This document shows positions 31,284 through 41,800 of a stretch of 64,000 nt of DNA, one piece after another (position 1 is the stretch's first letter; every line of letters starts with the position of its first letter). Under the pieces are notes generated by a model that worked only from the letters and a program-made list of their open reading frames with translations, was not told where the DNA came from and searched no databases. Source of the stretch: Paracrocinitomix sp039939375 (lineage in GTDB: Bacteria; Bacteroidota; Bacteroidia; Flavobacteriales_D; Crocinitomicaceae); assembly GCA_039939375.1 (NCBI GenBank), contig JBDVJO010000011.1:310001-374000 (forward strand), written 5' to 3'. The translations under genes were made by a program, and so were the position numbers.

Positions 31284-32408
31284 TCACACCCTTCTCAACT
31301 CTTCCATTTCATTACTCAACAACTTTATTTCTAACTGCACGCGCTCGTACTCTTCTTCAAGCGCTTCAGTAGCTTCGTCTAGTTGCCTGAATTGTTCTTC
31401 GTAATTGAAGAGTAAAGTTTGTTGTTGCTCGGTGAGTCCGTCTTGAGTGCTCTGAGCGGCTTCTAGCTCATCTAACTTAATACTTAGTTTCTCGAGCTTC
31501 TTGCGTGATTGCTTGATTTTCAAGGCAGTATTTTCTAAATAGTTCTCCTTACTATCAATGCTGGCTTCAGTTGTCGTCAGTTTTTCTTGATGGGTGAGGG
31601 CTTTCTTTTTGGTGGCCTCAGGGTCAAACTTAGATGATTTGAATAAGCTCAGTGCTGTTTTTGCTCCAGCAGCCGAGTTTTGCCAAATGCTGCGAATGTC
31701 AAATGTAGGTTGTGCCCGAAGCTCGTAGTATTTCTTCGTTTCTTCATCTTCTATTCGTTGAGATAAAACGGTTCCGTCTTGCAAGGCGAGTAAAAATTCA
31801 TCACTCAGCTGCTGACCTTCAGCTTGACCCACAAAACCGATAGTTCCGCCAGTGGCATTGTCAAAATGTAAGGCTTCAATTTGATAGTAGATACGTTTTA
31901 ATTCAACAGATGCTTTCGAGAATTCTACCACGATTTTTCGCTGGTCCATCCATCCAGAAATAAAGGCATGAAGAGTAAGTAATGAGGTGACCACTATGGT
32001 GATGATGTCTTTTAATTCATTTTCTGCCATTAATTGGTCTAAAATAGGCATACCTGAGTTCACTGAAGCCTTGGCTGTACTTACGAAAATAAAGATGGGT
32101 ACACCCAGCAGAATGATGAGGGTATAAGCATAATAACGGTTCAGTTTACGTTGCTCTTTTCGGATGCGTTTGGTGTACCAATAGATGTTGTATAGATTCT
32201 TAGCCGTGAACGATTTCAGAGCGTAGCGCTCTTTTTTATTGAGTGTCTTTTTATCTGGAATCCCAAAACGTTGATAGAACTCGTCAATATCTTCTTTTAC
32301 TTGGTTTGAACTGACAAACAAGGTTTTTATCCAAGTACCCACTCTACTCAAGCGCCAGATTATATTTCGGCGCGGTGTTTCAAAACTGTATTTTTTACTC
32401 TCTGACAT
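31284..32408 (-). CDS. Two-helix membrane protein with coiled-coil tail, possibly SLATT/DUF4231-like
   Basis: The start at 32408 follows the ChbG stop by 4 bases; upstream codons of the same frame overlap ChbG and are not needed. The 374-residue protein has two transmembrane helices at about 92-111 and 133-153, each bounded by charged segments, an amphipathic region after TM2 (EFSKASVELKRIYYQIEAL), and a long Lys/Glu/Gln-rich coiled coil at about 275-372. Two-helix membrane proteins of the SLATT type are effectors of nucleotide-signalling defence systems. The resemblance is topological only, and a structural role is equally possible. Confidence 0.5.
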   Translation of the reverse strand: MSESKKYSFETPRRNIIWRLSRVGTWIKTLFVSSNQVKEDIDEFYQRFGIPDKKTLNKKERYALKSFTAKNLYNIYWYTKRIRKEQRKLNRYYAYTLIILLGVPIFIFVSTAKASVNSGMPILDQLMAENELKDIITIVVTSLLTLHAFISGWMDQRKIVVEFSKASVELKRIYYQIEALHFDNATGGTIGFVGQAEGQQLSDEFLLALQDGTVLSQRIEDEETKKYYELRAQPTFDIRSIWQNSAAGAKTALSLFKSSKFDPEATKKKALTHQEKLTTTEASIDSKENYLENTALKIKQSRKKLEKLSIKLDELEAAQSTQDGLTEQQQTLLFNYEEQFRQLDEATEALEEEYERVQLEIKLLSNEMEELRRV

Positions 32409-32412
32409 AAGT

Positions 32413-33450
32413 TTATATTTTGGACCAAGGTTGTGGGTCAAGTTCGAGATTTGAAATGGAATTAAAAAAGGCCAAAGATTGAAACTCCACATGACGGTTA
32501 TCCATGTATTTTGGAGTAACACCTGAGTATTTATTGTTTAGGTGATTGGTGATTCTCTTTTTTGACCAGGTTCTGGCTTCTTTATTTAAAAAGTCATTAT
32601 CTGCCAAGTGAAATAAGAACTCTTGCTTACCGCCTTTTCCGGACACTTCAAATACTTTTTCTAAAATTTGCTCACCTTTTTTTCTGGCTTTGCGTTTTTT
32701 GGTGCTGCGTCCAATTCCTAGGGAACCAACAGCTTGATAATGGAATCCATCCAAAATATCAGGCATAGCCGGTACCGGAAATTCTTTCTTGTAGTTGGTA
32801 CACCAATTTCCAATGGCAATCATATATTCGGTCCAACTGTCTTCATATTTAATGCGACCTTCTTTTGAAGTTTGATCGATTTCACCTTGAAAAAGCGTAG
32901 AAATTTTAGCGATTCCGGGCAGCAGATAACGAGAGAACTTTGGAGTAACGTAGGTGGATCTGATTTTAATGTTTTGATAGTTTTCTTCTGCTAATACTTC
33001 AAATTGAACCTTTAAAAAGTCAGGGTAAAAATGCAGAACATTGAAATGAGAACTGAGGTGTTTGACATCTATTCCTAAATCCCTTAGTCGATCGATTTGC
33101 GCGCGTAGCTCAGCTTTTAAATCGTACATGTTTTGGGGCAAGTTGTCTTTTTGCAAGATGCGGCCAATGTTCATGTTAAAAAAAGGTCTGAAATGTCCGT
33201 GATGCGTAAAGTGAGGGTTGTTGCGCATTTCAGTGCTTAGCGCTTCACCAGAGTTCATTGTAAAATGACATCCCAAGTCAACGCGTTTGTCTTTTTGAAA
33301 AGGCAATATTTTGCTAACAGATAGTTTCATATCAAAGCCATTTGCTAGCATAGCTACAGAGTTCAGCCATCCGTTTTCAAGGGCATCAATAACACCATCA
33401 TCAATTTCTTTGTAAGCTCCGTAATCGTCAGCCGTAAAAATTAACGCCAT
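32413..33450 (-). CDS. ChbG/HpnK (YdjC-like) family carbohydrate deacetylase
   Basis: The 345-residue protein matches the YdjC/ChbG family: LIFTADDYGAYKEIDDGVID (Asp7-Asp8 region, metal and catalytic), a GCHFTM motif at about 60 and a SHFN motif near 134 that completes the metal site. Family enzymes remove acetyl groups from acetylated disaccharides such as chitobiose or related sugars. No signal peptide is seen, so it is cytoplasmic. It precedes the two-helix membrane protein gene in the same orientation, with 4 bases between. Why they are paired is unclear. Confidence 0.85.
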   Translation of the reverse strand: MALIFTADDYGAYKEIDDGVIDALENGWLNSVAMLANGFDMKLSVSKILPFQKDKRVDLGCHFTMNSGEALSTEMRNNPHFTHHGHFRPFFNMNIGRILQKDNLPQNMYDLKAELRAQIDRLRDLGIDVKHLSSHFNVLHFYPDFLKVQFEVLAEENYQNIKIRSTYVTPKFSRYLLPGIAKISTLFQGEIDQTSKEGRIKYEDSWTEYMIAIGNWCTNYKKEFPVPAMPDILDGFHYQAVGSLGIGRSTKKRKARKKGEQILEKVFEVSGKGGKQEFLFHLADNDFLNKEARTWSKKRITNHLNNKYSGVTPKYMDNRHVEFQSLAFFNSISNLELDPQPWSKI

Positions 33451-33591
33451 ATAGTAGGTTTAGATCACCTGCCAGCGCTTCTGTCGTTCTCTTCTTAGTG
33501 ATTGAGGTTCAGGGTCTTGTTTTAAAGATAGAAAAAATTCGTTCAATTGGATGTTGGTGACGTAGTTTCTCGTGCACTTAACAACTTTTAT

Positions 33592-33673
33592 GCACACCGA
33601 GCGGCTTGTGCTGACCGCGTGTCGCCTTAGCTTTAGCGGTGGCACAGCGTAGCCGAAGTAAGTCGAGGTGCGC
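33592..33673 (-). repeat. 82-base dispersed repeat, copy 2 (inverted)
   Basis: Reverse complement match to 17139-17220 with about four mismatches. It sits in a 316-base gene-free stretch 3' of the vWA gene and 5' of the ChbG gene. Confidence 0.85.
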
Positions 33674-33715
33674 ATTCCAGAATTTTTTTCACTAAGCATA
33701 CCGCACGACTTTCAC

Positions 33716-33747
33716 TAAGCACACCGAGCGAAGTCGAGGTGCGCTTA
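33716..33747. repeat. Palindrome TAAGCACACC / GGTGCGCTTA
   Basis: Arms TAAGCACACC and GGTGCGCTTA differ by one base and enclose gagcgaagtcga. This is the compact form of the repeat family represented by the 82-base copies, and a good candidate for its minimal unit. Confidence 0.6.
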
Positions 33748-33766
33748 GGAAAAATTACTTCCAACG

Positions 33767-35728
33767 CTACAATCCAATAGTCCCTTCCAAAACGGATTTC
33801 AAAATAGCGCCTCCAACTTTTTTAGAACCATTCTTAAACGCAGCTTTCGCCGGGTTATAGTGATACGATTCTGCAGTATAATCACAACTAGATCGTTTCG
33901 TATAGAACAAATCTTTTTCAAATTTCATTCTAGACACGTTTTGATAAATTCTGGTAGTGATGTCAAACTGCGCATGTGACATTGACACCCCATCTGAAGC
34001 TACAGTAATGGCATGCGCAGCCAAATCAAATTGTTCTGAACTGTTCTGAACAGATTTTCCCATTTCAATTCTTCGTGATAGCGAATTGGAACTTAAGTCG
34101 GTAATCAGAATGATATGACTAAATCGATCTTCAGACATAGATTGGGCTAAATTCAGTGCTTTTTGTACTCCTGGAGTTGGATCTGTTCCCCCACCTGTAA
34201 ATTCTTTCGCAAGTAAGAAGGTCAATTGCGCCATGGTGATATCTGACTTCTTTCCCACATAAATTTTCTCGGCTTGTGTATTAAAGGTGGTAATGGTCAT
34301 CATGGCATTATCAGGTGCTCTATTAAATAAATACCTTAGGGCACTAGTCGCTCTGCTCTTCTCATCTTTCATGGATCCTGAAAAATCAATCACAAAGTGA
34401 TAATTCATTGTGTCAGAATATTCTTCAATGCATTCGCAATTCACGGCGGTTCCTCCTTCTGCACTTCCCTTTGGTCGTTGCAATTGCGCTACAACCTGAT
34501 TCAATTCAGACTGTGTGGTATGAATATAGTCGTCCATGTACGGTTTTACCTGTTCTAAACCGCTAGTTCTTGCTCCAATTTGAATTAAGGTCAATTTTCG
34601 ACCTTCAGATTCGTAATTATTTTTAATAATTGCGGCAATTTTGGGAGAGACATGAAACTCACCATCCGAGATCAATACCATTTTAGCTGAATCCGGTCCA
34701 GGAGTATCCCAACTTTCGTAAGCTAATTGCAATCCAACGAAAACATTAGTTCCACCGCCTATGGGTGCTCTATCTAACAAACTGTCTACCTTTTCAGCAG
34801 TTCCATCTTCAATTTCACCGGCAAAAATCTTGCGTGAAGAAGAAGCGAATGTCACAAATGATACGGGTGTTCCGTTCGGCAATTTTTTCAGAAAACGCAC
34901 TAAATTATGACGCAACGAGTCAAATAATCCATCTCTTTTCATTGATCCAGAAGCATCCAAAGCAAATAAATAAGGTTGAATTTGTTTTTTCACTACCGGG
35001 TTTTCTTCATCTTCTATAACTGGCTTCACTGCGCATCCGCAATCGGTGCTACCTGTAACTTTTTTAACTGAAAAATCATCAATTTGATAATATGCTTTTG
35101 ATTGAAAACCATCCATTTCAAAATAAGGGTCTAGACCAAGATCTTTCATTTGTTTAGAATCTCTAGTTCCAAATTTTCCAAAACTGATATATTTTTCGCC
35201 GCCACTAGCAATATAATAACCACTGTATTGGTTCCACTTGGTATTTACCATAGCTTCACCTTCGTTCGCATAAAGTGAAGCTGATAAAGAAGTTGGGTCT
35301 GATATCTCTGACACCAATTTTCGATCATTGTGCAGTAAAACCCCTACATCTGTTGCGGCCCATCTTGAACTTCTTTGAAGAATAGTGTTGAATTGAATAC
35401 AATAGATGGCATCTTTTTCAAGGGGCGCAGATAAACTTCCTGTGATGTATTCGAATTTAGTTTTTTCTTGTCTGCTGCTCCCTAACACCAATCCAACTGC
35501 GTTTCTCCCATTAAATGCCACAGCGACACTTTTTTTAGGAGTAATGTATAAAGTTGGGAAATTTTTTAGGGGGGCATGCCATTTTGAAATGGTCTTATTT
35601 TTTACTTTAATTACCCCATAACCTTTGTTATCTCCGAATTCAAATCCGGGATTTTGCACTAGGTTTTCTTGAGTAAAAACAGTTGCTAAAAAGAGCAAAA
35701 ATATTGAACATAGCGTCAATGATTTCAT
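33767..35728 (-). CDS. Secreted protein with two von Willebrand A domains
   Basis: The 653-residue protein has a signal peptide (KSLTLCSIFLLFLATVF, cleavage before QEN) and a beta-sandwich-like N-terminal domain starting LVQNPGFEFGDN, as seen in carbohydrate-binding-like modules. Two vWA domains follow, at about 252-420 and 440-640. Each begins with a MIDAS motif DxSxS (ALDASGSM with Asp258, VIDFSGSM) and has downstream Thr and Asp ligands, so both may bind a divalent cation and a protein partner. No T9SS domain is present. The gene is divergent from the large T9SS protein at 35886, in an AT-rich gap of about 150 bases. Confidence 0.8.
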   Translation of the reverse strand: MKSLTLCSIFLLFLATVFTQENLVQNPGFEFGDNKGYGVIKVKNKTISKWHAPLKNFPTLYITPKKSVAVAFNGRNAVGLVLGSSRQEKTKFEYITGSLSAPLEKDAIYCIQFNTILQRSSRWAATDVGVLLHNDRKLVSEISDPTSLSASLYANEGEAMVNTKWNQYSGYYIASGGEKYISFGKFGTRDSKQMKDLGLDPYFEMDGFQSKAYYQIDDFSVKKVTGSTDCGCAVKPVIEDEENPVVKKQIQPYLFALDASGSMKRDGLFDSLRHNLVRFLKKLPNGTPVSFVTFASSSRKIFAGEIEDGTAEKVDSLLDRAPIGGGTNVFVGLQLAYESWDTPGPDSAKMVLISDGEFHVSPKIAAIIKNNYESEGRKLTLIQIGARTSGLEQVKPYMDDYIHTTQSELNQVVAQLQRPKGSAEGGTAVNCECIEEYSDTMNYHFVIDFSGSMKDEKSRATSALRYLFNRAPDNAMMTITTFNTQAEKIYVGKKSDITMAQLTFLLAKEFTGGGTDPTPGVQKALNLAQSMSEDRFSHIILITDLSSNSLSRRIEMGKSVQNSSEQFDLAAHAITVASDGVSMSHAQFDITTRIYQNVSRMKFEKDLFYTKRSSCDYTAESYHYNPAKAAFKNGSKKVGGAILKSVLEGTIGL

Positions 35729-35885
35729 GAAGTGGTTTTTTGGTAATTAAGCTATAATCAAGATTTGTGCCAATGCTTGATTTCATAATATTAACGGAGT
35801 TAATATATTGAGTTCGACTCAATTTTAATTACAGTGACACTTATATTTTTTTTTAAATTGCGGCTCTATAATCCAAAAAGTAAAA

Positions 35886-38225
35886 ATGAAAAAGAATATT
35901 AAAATTTTGTTCACAGGGATGCTTCTATCATCTCTTCATATTGCAAACGCTCAGTCTTTGGTTGCATCTATAAACCAAGCTAATAGCTCAAATGAAAAGC
36001 CTTTGCATTTACATGAAAATAAAGCTTACGGTGATATACTTTGGAGTGACGACTTTAGCAATCCAGGAAATTGGATAGCAGGAGGACCTTCAACTGATTA
36101 TAATACTTACGGTTGGTCTATTGGAAATCAAGCGCATGGATGGTTTTTTACTGGAGCTGGGGACATGGGGACTTCAGGTAATTTCGCCCGTTTTACAAAT
36201 GGTGATCCGTTTGCCCCAGATATCGTAGAAGATGGACCTTTTACACTTGAATATACTGGAACAATAGATTTAACAGGAATTGTAGCTCCTCATGTTGAAT
36301 TTGAGCATTATGGTGCAAGATATTTTACGTTGCAAGCTGTTCAAGTTAGTACTGATGGTGGAACTAATTGGAATGAAGTCATAAATAACAACGATATAGA
36401 TCCGCTTACAAACGGAAGTGGCTCTATTTATCCGAAACCTGATACTCGAAGTGCGAATATATCTTCTCAAATTGCGGGTGATCCTTCAAATGTTAAAATA
36501 AGGCTGTATTGGGATGGATTATTTGATGGCAATGCCATGAGTTATTTAGAATATGGTTGGTTCGTTGATAACATTAGAATAGTTGAAGGTGCTAATTATG
36601 ACATTGTGAATGAGCAAACGTATTTTAGGTCAGGTGTTGGTGGAACAATTCCTAAAGGTTTAGAATATTATACTGTACCGCTACATCAATTAACTGATTT
36701 AGAGTTTTCATCACGAATATTTAATGATGGAGGGTCTGTTCATACAAACGTTCATTTAGAAACTGCAGTAGTTAAGGGGAGTGTAGTTTATTCAGACCTA
36801 TCTGCTAATGTTGATGTAGACCCGGTTATGACAGATTCACTGGTGTCTTCTACAACTTACTTGCCAGCAGATGGAACTGGAAATTATACAATAGAATATA
36901 ACGTTTTAGGTGACAATACAGATGAGGTGTTAACAGGTGATTTTCAAACAAATATGTTTACTGTAAGCGAGAATTCTTATTCTAGGTCCAATGGAACCGA
37001 AGAGGCAGCAATAGCGAATACTTTGGCTAATGATGGTAATCCATTCCAGATTGGAAACGTCATGGAATTTTTTGGGACGGCCTTTATAGATGAAGTGAAA
37101 GTAAAACTAGAAGACAATACAGATAATTTGAGTCAATGGATGTATGTTAGTTTGTACAAATATGAATTTGGAGCTTTTTATTATGTTGATCAGACGCAAG
37201 ATTTATTTATATACCCGGGAATCAATGGTACAGAAGTATCATTAGAATTAATTCAGCCAATTGAAGTTAATGATGGAGATGTATATTTAATTACTGCAGG
37301 TCATTATGGATCAACGGGTATCAGTTTTGGTTTATCTCAGAAAACCGAAACAGGAACGGTTTTAGGTTATGACGGTTCGTTTAATGAAATCAGTTTTAAT
37401 AACCCAAGAGCAGTAATGCTAACGCTTGAAATGAAAGACTATTATGAAACTAATCAAGACGTTACGATTTGCTCAGGTGACAGTTATAGTATAGGTGCAT
37501 CAATTTACGATACGGCTGGTGTTTTTTATGACACCTTAACTGCAGTTCAAAATGGATTAGATAGTATTGTTACAACAAATTTGACAGTTGATGTACTTTA
37601 TCAAGACACGTTAGACGTTGCAATATGTGATGGTCAATCTTATGATGTTGGATCTAATTCTTATACGACTGCTGGTTTTTATACAGATACTTTAACTATT
37701 GCTGGAGGAGCTTGCGACAGTATAGTTCATACAAATTTATCAGTAGACGCCGAACCACTTTATGTAGCTTATCAAAGCAATGACACCGTGTTTGCTTTGG
37801 AGTCTGGTTTGACTTATCAATGGGTTGATTGTGACAATGGAAATAGTCCGATTGTTTCTGAAACAGGTCAGTTTTTTATTCCAACAATAAACGGAAATTA
37901 TGCGGTAATTATATCTTCAGGTGGATGCTCTGACACATCAGCCTGTATTTTAGTAGATAATATCGGTGTTCAGGAGTTTTCTTCAACAAACATGACAATT
38001 TATCCAAATCCGGCGTCAAATCTACTTACAATCGATATTAATAAAGAAGTCGTAAACAATATGCAGATTAACATTACAGATGTAATGGGTAAAAACATAC
38101 TCCAACTAAGTAATGTAAAATCGAATTTAATTCAAGTTGATGTAAGTAACTTTGCATCAGGCATGTATAACGTTGTGATTTATTCTAATGACACAAAAAA
38201 GGTTGTTAAATTAATTATTGAATAG
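35886..38225 (+). CDS. Large secreted protein with T9SS type A sorting domain
   Basis: The 779-residue protein starts with a signal peptide (cleavage after NAQ) and an N-terminal extracellular domain of about 200 residues (DDFSNPGNWIAGGPS), which resembles choice-of-anchor/MAM-like domains. Residues about 520-620 contain two ~50-residue modules (ICSGDSYSIGASIYDTAGVF and ICDGQSYDVGSNSYTTAGFY), related to the ten repeats of the gene at 38841. The C-terminal domain from IYPNPASNLLTIDI to KVVKLIIE is a T9SS type A sorting domain. The protein is expected on the cell surface or secreted, perhaps as an adhesin. It has no visible enzyme motif. Confidence 0.75.
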   Translation: MKKNIKILFTGMLLSSLHIANAQSLVASINQANSSNEKPLHLHENKAYGDILWSDDFSNPGNWIAGGPSTDYNTYGWSIGNQAHGWFFTGAGDMGTSGNFARFTNGDPFAPDIVEDGPFTLEYTGTIDLTGIVAPHVEFEHYGARYFTLQAVQVSTDGGTNWNEVINNNDIDPLTNGSGSIYPKPDTRSANISSQIAGDPSNVKIRLYWDGLFDGNAMSYLEYGWFVDNIRIVEGANYDIVNEQTYFRSGVGGTIPKGLEYYTVPLHQLTDLEFSSRIFNDGGSVHTNVHLETAVVKGSVVYSDLSANVDVDPVMTDSLVSSTTYLPADGTGNYTIEYNVLGDNTDEVLTGDFQTNMFTVSENSYSRSNGTEEAAIANTLANDGNPFQIGNVMEFFGTAFIDEVKVKLEDNTDNLSQWMYVSLYKYEFGAFYYVDQTQDLFIYPGINGTEVSLELIQPIEVNDGDVYLITAGHYGSTGISFGLSQKTETGTVLGYDGSFNEISFNNPRAVMLTLEMKDYYETNQDVTICSGDSYSIGASIYDTAGVFYDTLTAVQNGLDSIVTTNLTVDVLYQDTLDVAICDGQSYDVGSNSYTTAGFYTDTLTIAGGACDSIVHTNLSVDAEPLYVAYQSNDTVFALESGLTYQWVDCDNGNSPIVSETGQFFIPTINGNYAVIISSGGCSDTSACILVDNIGVQEFSSTNMTIYPNPASNLLTIDINKEVVNNMQINITDVMGKNILQLSNVKSNLIQVDVSNFASGMYNVVIYSNDTKKVVKLIIE

Positions 38226-38348
38226 ATTAAAATCCTTGACGTTGGGTTTTTCTTAAAACTGACAAAGGTCATTTTTTGGCTTGACACTCATCATAAGATA
38301 GGATGCAAGTTGCATGTAATTTTGAGGTATAAATTAAAACTTAAAATT

Positions 38349-38711
38349 ATGGCACATGCAATAAACACAAAATCAGGAGCTACTTATACGGCTACTAAAA
38401 CCGAAAGAAAGTCTAAAGATTCAACCATTTCAGCAGCGTTAGGGTCTGATAAAATAGAGTATAACAGGTTTGGAATCAGTGCAATTGTATTATTGTTTGT
38501 CGTTTGTTTTTCAGGCGTAACAGTTGGGGTTGGCGGAATGGATTCTGCGTTAGAAGTTGGGATTATTGTGGCGCCAACTATGGCAGTTTTAACAACAGTA
38601 ATCGCGGTTCAACCAATGAAATATGTTCTAGGGTTTGCAGCTATTTCTGTATTAGTGAATCTGGTGATCTGTATTTTAAACTTAACAATGGGAGCATCTA
38701 TCTTCGTATAG
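38349..38711 (+). CDS. Small multi-pass membrane protein of unknown function
   Basis: The ATG at 38349 (MAHAINTKSGATYTATKTER) is preferred over the ATG at 38310, whose upstream codons look non-coding. The 120-residue protein has a polar N-terminus of about 45 residues and three hydrophobic helices at about 47-64, 66-88 and 92-115. No family recognised. It stands alone with its own terminator. Confidence 0.65.
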   Translation: MAHAINTKSGATYTATKTERKSKDSTISAALGSDKIEYNRFGISAIVLLFVVCFSGVTVGVGGMDSALEVGIIVAPTMAVLTTVIAVQPMKYVLGFAAISVLVNLVICILNLTMGASIFV

Positions 38712-38731
38712 ATTTTCAATATTTTAAAAAT

Positions 38732-38768
38732 AAAGGGGGTGGTTTTTAAGAAAATCACCCCCTTTTTT
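38732..38768 (+). terminator. Terminator after the small membrane protein gene
   Basis: AAAGGGGGTGgtttt pairs with aaaatCACCCCCTTT and ends in a run of T. A strong G/C stem. Confidence 0.8.
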
Positions 38769-38840
38769 CATGGATAAAAAGTTGGCATTCGTCCATTTTA
38801 TTGATATTCAGAAGATTTTTTATGGATATTTGCAATTGAA

Positions 38841-41800
38841 ATGAAACAATTGCTTGCTATATTTTTGTTTTTCATGTCGCATTTGGCTTTTAGCCAAGTG
38901 GTAACATCTGCTGCGGATGCTGGTCCTGGAACATTAAGAGAAGCTATTAGTAATGCTACAGGTGGGGAGGTAATCACTTTTGCCCCTGCTTTGGACGGAT
39001 CTTTAATCGTCTTGAATTCTACATTAACGCCGCTGGTAAATATGACCATAGATGGTGCCGGCGTGAAAATAGCCATAAGCGGAAACGATAATGTTAGAAT
39101 TTTTCATTTGAACGGCGCTATGAATGTCACTATTTCAAATTTGGTTTTAAGAGATGGAGCTGCCAGTATTGGTGGAGCTGTTTATGCCCAGAGTGGAGCG
39201 AGTTTAACTATGAATAATGTGATATGTAGAGATAATCATGCGAACAATGATGGAGGTGCTTTACGATTATTTGGTGGTAGTCATTTTTTAAATAACGTAG
39301 CTTTTATTGGAAATAGTGGTAACGCTTGGGGTGGAGCTGTCTATACTATTTTTGCCACAACTGTTTTTGAAAACTGCTTATTTGCCGGGAACCAATGTGC
39401 GAGTGGTGGAGCGGCTTACTTTAAAGGAACAACAAACCTGTCTAATTGCACATTTGCAAGTAATAATGCCAATAGCTTAGGTGGAGCTATGTACATAAAT
39501 AACGGTCAAACAATTACCATTGACAATTGTATATTTTGGAATAATCAAAGCACTTTTGGAATAGGTAATTCTCAAGCATTTTTTCAAATAGAAGGAGGGA
39601 GTACTGCAGTAATTAATATTTTTAATTCAGATATTGAAGGATCTGGAGGTTCAGGAAGTTGGAATGTACAATACGGATCAGATGGCGGAGGAAACATAGA
39701 TGCCGATCCAAATTTTGCTAATCAGGTAAGTCCATCATTGACGCCAGACGTTACTGGAAATTACAGGCCACAGCCTACTTCTCCAGTTTTTGATGCTGGT
39801 TCAAATGCCGGAAATACAAGTGTAAACGATCTAGATCAGCATCCAAGAATTCATAACGGCACTATTGATATGGGTTGCTACGAATTTTGTTCTACTTATT
39901 CTTCTCAAGCTATAACAGTTTGTGACCAACTCATTTCACCAAGCGGAAAATATACTTACACCTTTACGGCACTTTATTTAGATACCTTGTCTAATACTTT
40001 TGGTTGTGATTCTGTCATTTCAATTGACTTAACAGTGAATAATACTTTTAGTACACTCAATTTTGTAGCTTGCGACTCATTTGTATCGGTTTCAGGCCTT
40101 TACACCTATTATTCTTCAGGTACGTACATGGATACGATTGGTAATAGCAAAGGATGTGATAGTATCATAACACAACAAGTCGTCATAAATTCTTCACAGT
40201 CTTCTATCTTAACTGAATCGGCTTGTTATTCCTATTTGTCTCCTGGCGGAAATGTGTATACCTCAAGCGGAACCTATAATGACACCATTGCTGCAAATAA
40301 TGGTTGTGATTCTGTTATCACAATTAATTTAAGCATCAATACAACCTATAATACTATAACAGAAACAGCTTGCGATTCATATTCCGCGCCCAGTGGAGCT
40401 AGTTATTCCGCTTCAGGCTCCTACAATGACACCATCCCCAACACGGCTGGATGTGATTCAGTAATTACCATCAACTTGACGATTTTAAATGGTACTTCAA
40501 GCACTATTTCCCCAACAGCTTGTGATTTTTATGTCTCACCAAGTGGAGCAAATACTTGGACCAGTTCAGGGTCTTATTTTGATGTAATCCCAAATACTGC
40601 CGGTTGTGATAGTGTGATCACGGTATTATTAACGATTGACAATAAAACATTCAATTCGTTTTCTGAAATTGCCTGTGAGTCGTATACCACTCCTTCAGGT
40701 TTATACACGCACACCGTCAGCGGAATTTATCAAGATACCATTACCAATGTAGCGGGATGTGATTCAATTTTAACCATTGATGTAACTATCTCATCTACTA
40801 CCTTTAGCTCAATTACAGAAGAACATTGTTATTCTTATTCTGCTCCAAGCGGTACTATTTATAATGCATCTGGCACCTACAATGACACCATAGCAAATGT
40901 AGCTGGTTGTGACAGTGTTATCACGATTGATTTAACCATTAACAACGAAACATTTAGTTCAATTAATGAAGTTCAATGTGAAAGTTATACTGCTCCGAGT
41001 GGTTTGTATACTTACACTACTTCAGGCATTTATGGTGATACCATTACCAACTCAAACGGATGTGACAGTATCATCACCATAGATTTGACGATTTTAGACA
41101 AAACCTTTAGTAACCTAAACGTGGATGAATGTCATGAATTTACTTCACCATCCGGCAATAATACTTGGAACGTAAGCGGAACGTATTCTGATACGATTAC
41201 CAATTCATCTGGCTGTGATAGTATTATTACTATCGAATTGAATATTTTAGAAAATGGCGCTATATTGGATACTTCTGCTTGTGATACGTATACCTCACCT
41301 TCAGGAAATTATGTTTGGGATACTTCGGGAGATTATACAGATACCTTAACCAACATGAATGGTTGTGATTCTATTATTACCATCAATTTGAATATCAATT
41401 CAGTTGAGTCAGAAATATTAGTAAATGCAACCAGTTTAAGTTCTCTTTTTGTTGGAGATAATTATGAATGGATAAATTGTGATGATAGTTCCGTGGTTTC
41501 TACTGCCTCTGATGAGTTCATTCCGACAGAAACGGGAGACTATCAATTGGTGATCTATTCATTTGGTTGTTCTGACACTTCTTCATGTGTTTATTTCAAG
41601 GCGGCTGTTGAAGTGACCTCTGCTTTTAGCCCAAATGGAGATGGCGTCAACGACTTTTTATTTTTAGAAATAGAAGATCCTATTAATAAGGTTTTCATCT
41701 ACAATAGGTGGGGTGATAAGGTAGCCGAGTTTGAAAACTATGATAATGAATCTGTTTATTGGGATGGCAGAAATTTATTAGGAAATGTGAGTGAAGGGAC

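Noticed and set aside
33460..33699. 79-codon frame between the ChbG and vWA genes
   Set aside because: Overlaps the second 82-base repeat copy and has a composition unlike neighbouring genes.
39890..41410. Regular ~150-base periodicity considered as a CRISPR array
   Set aside because: The repeats are in frame inside one open reading frame and encode ten protein modules; no short repeat/spacer pattern.
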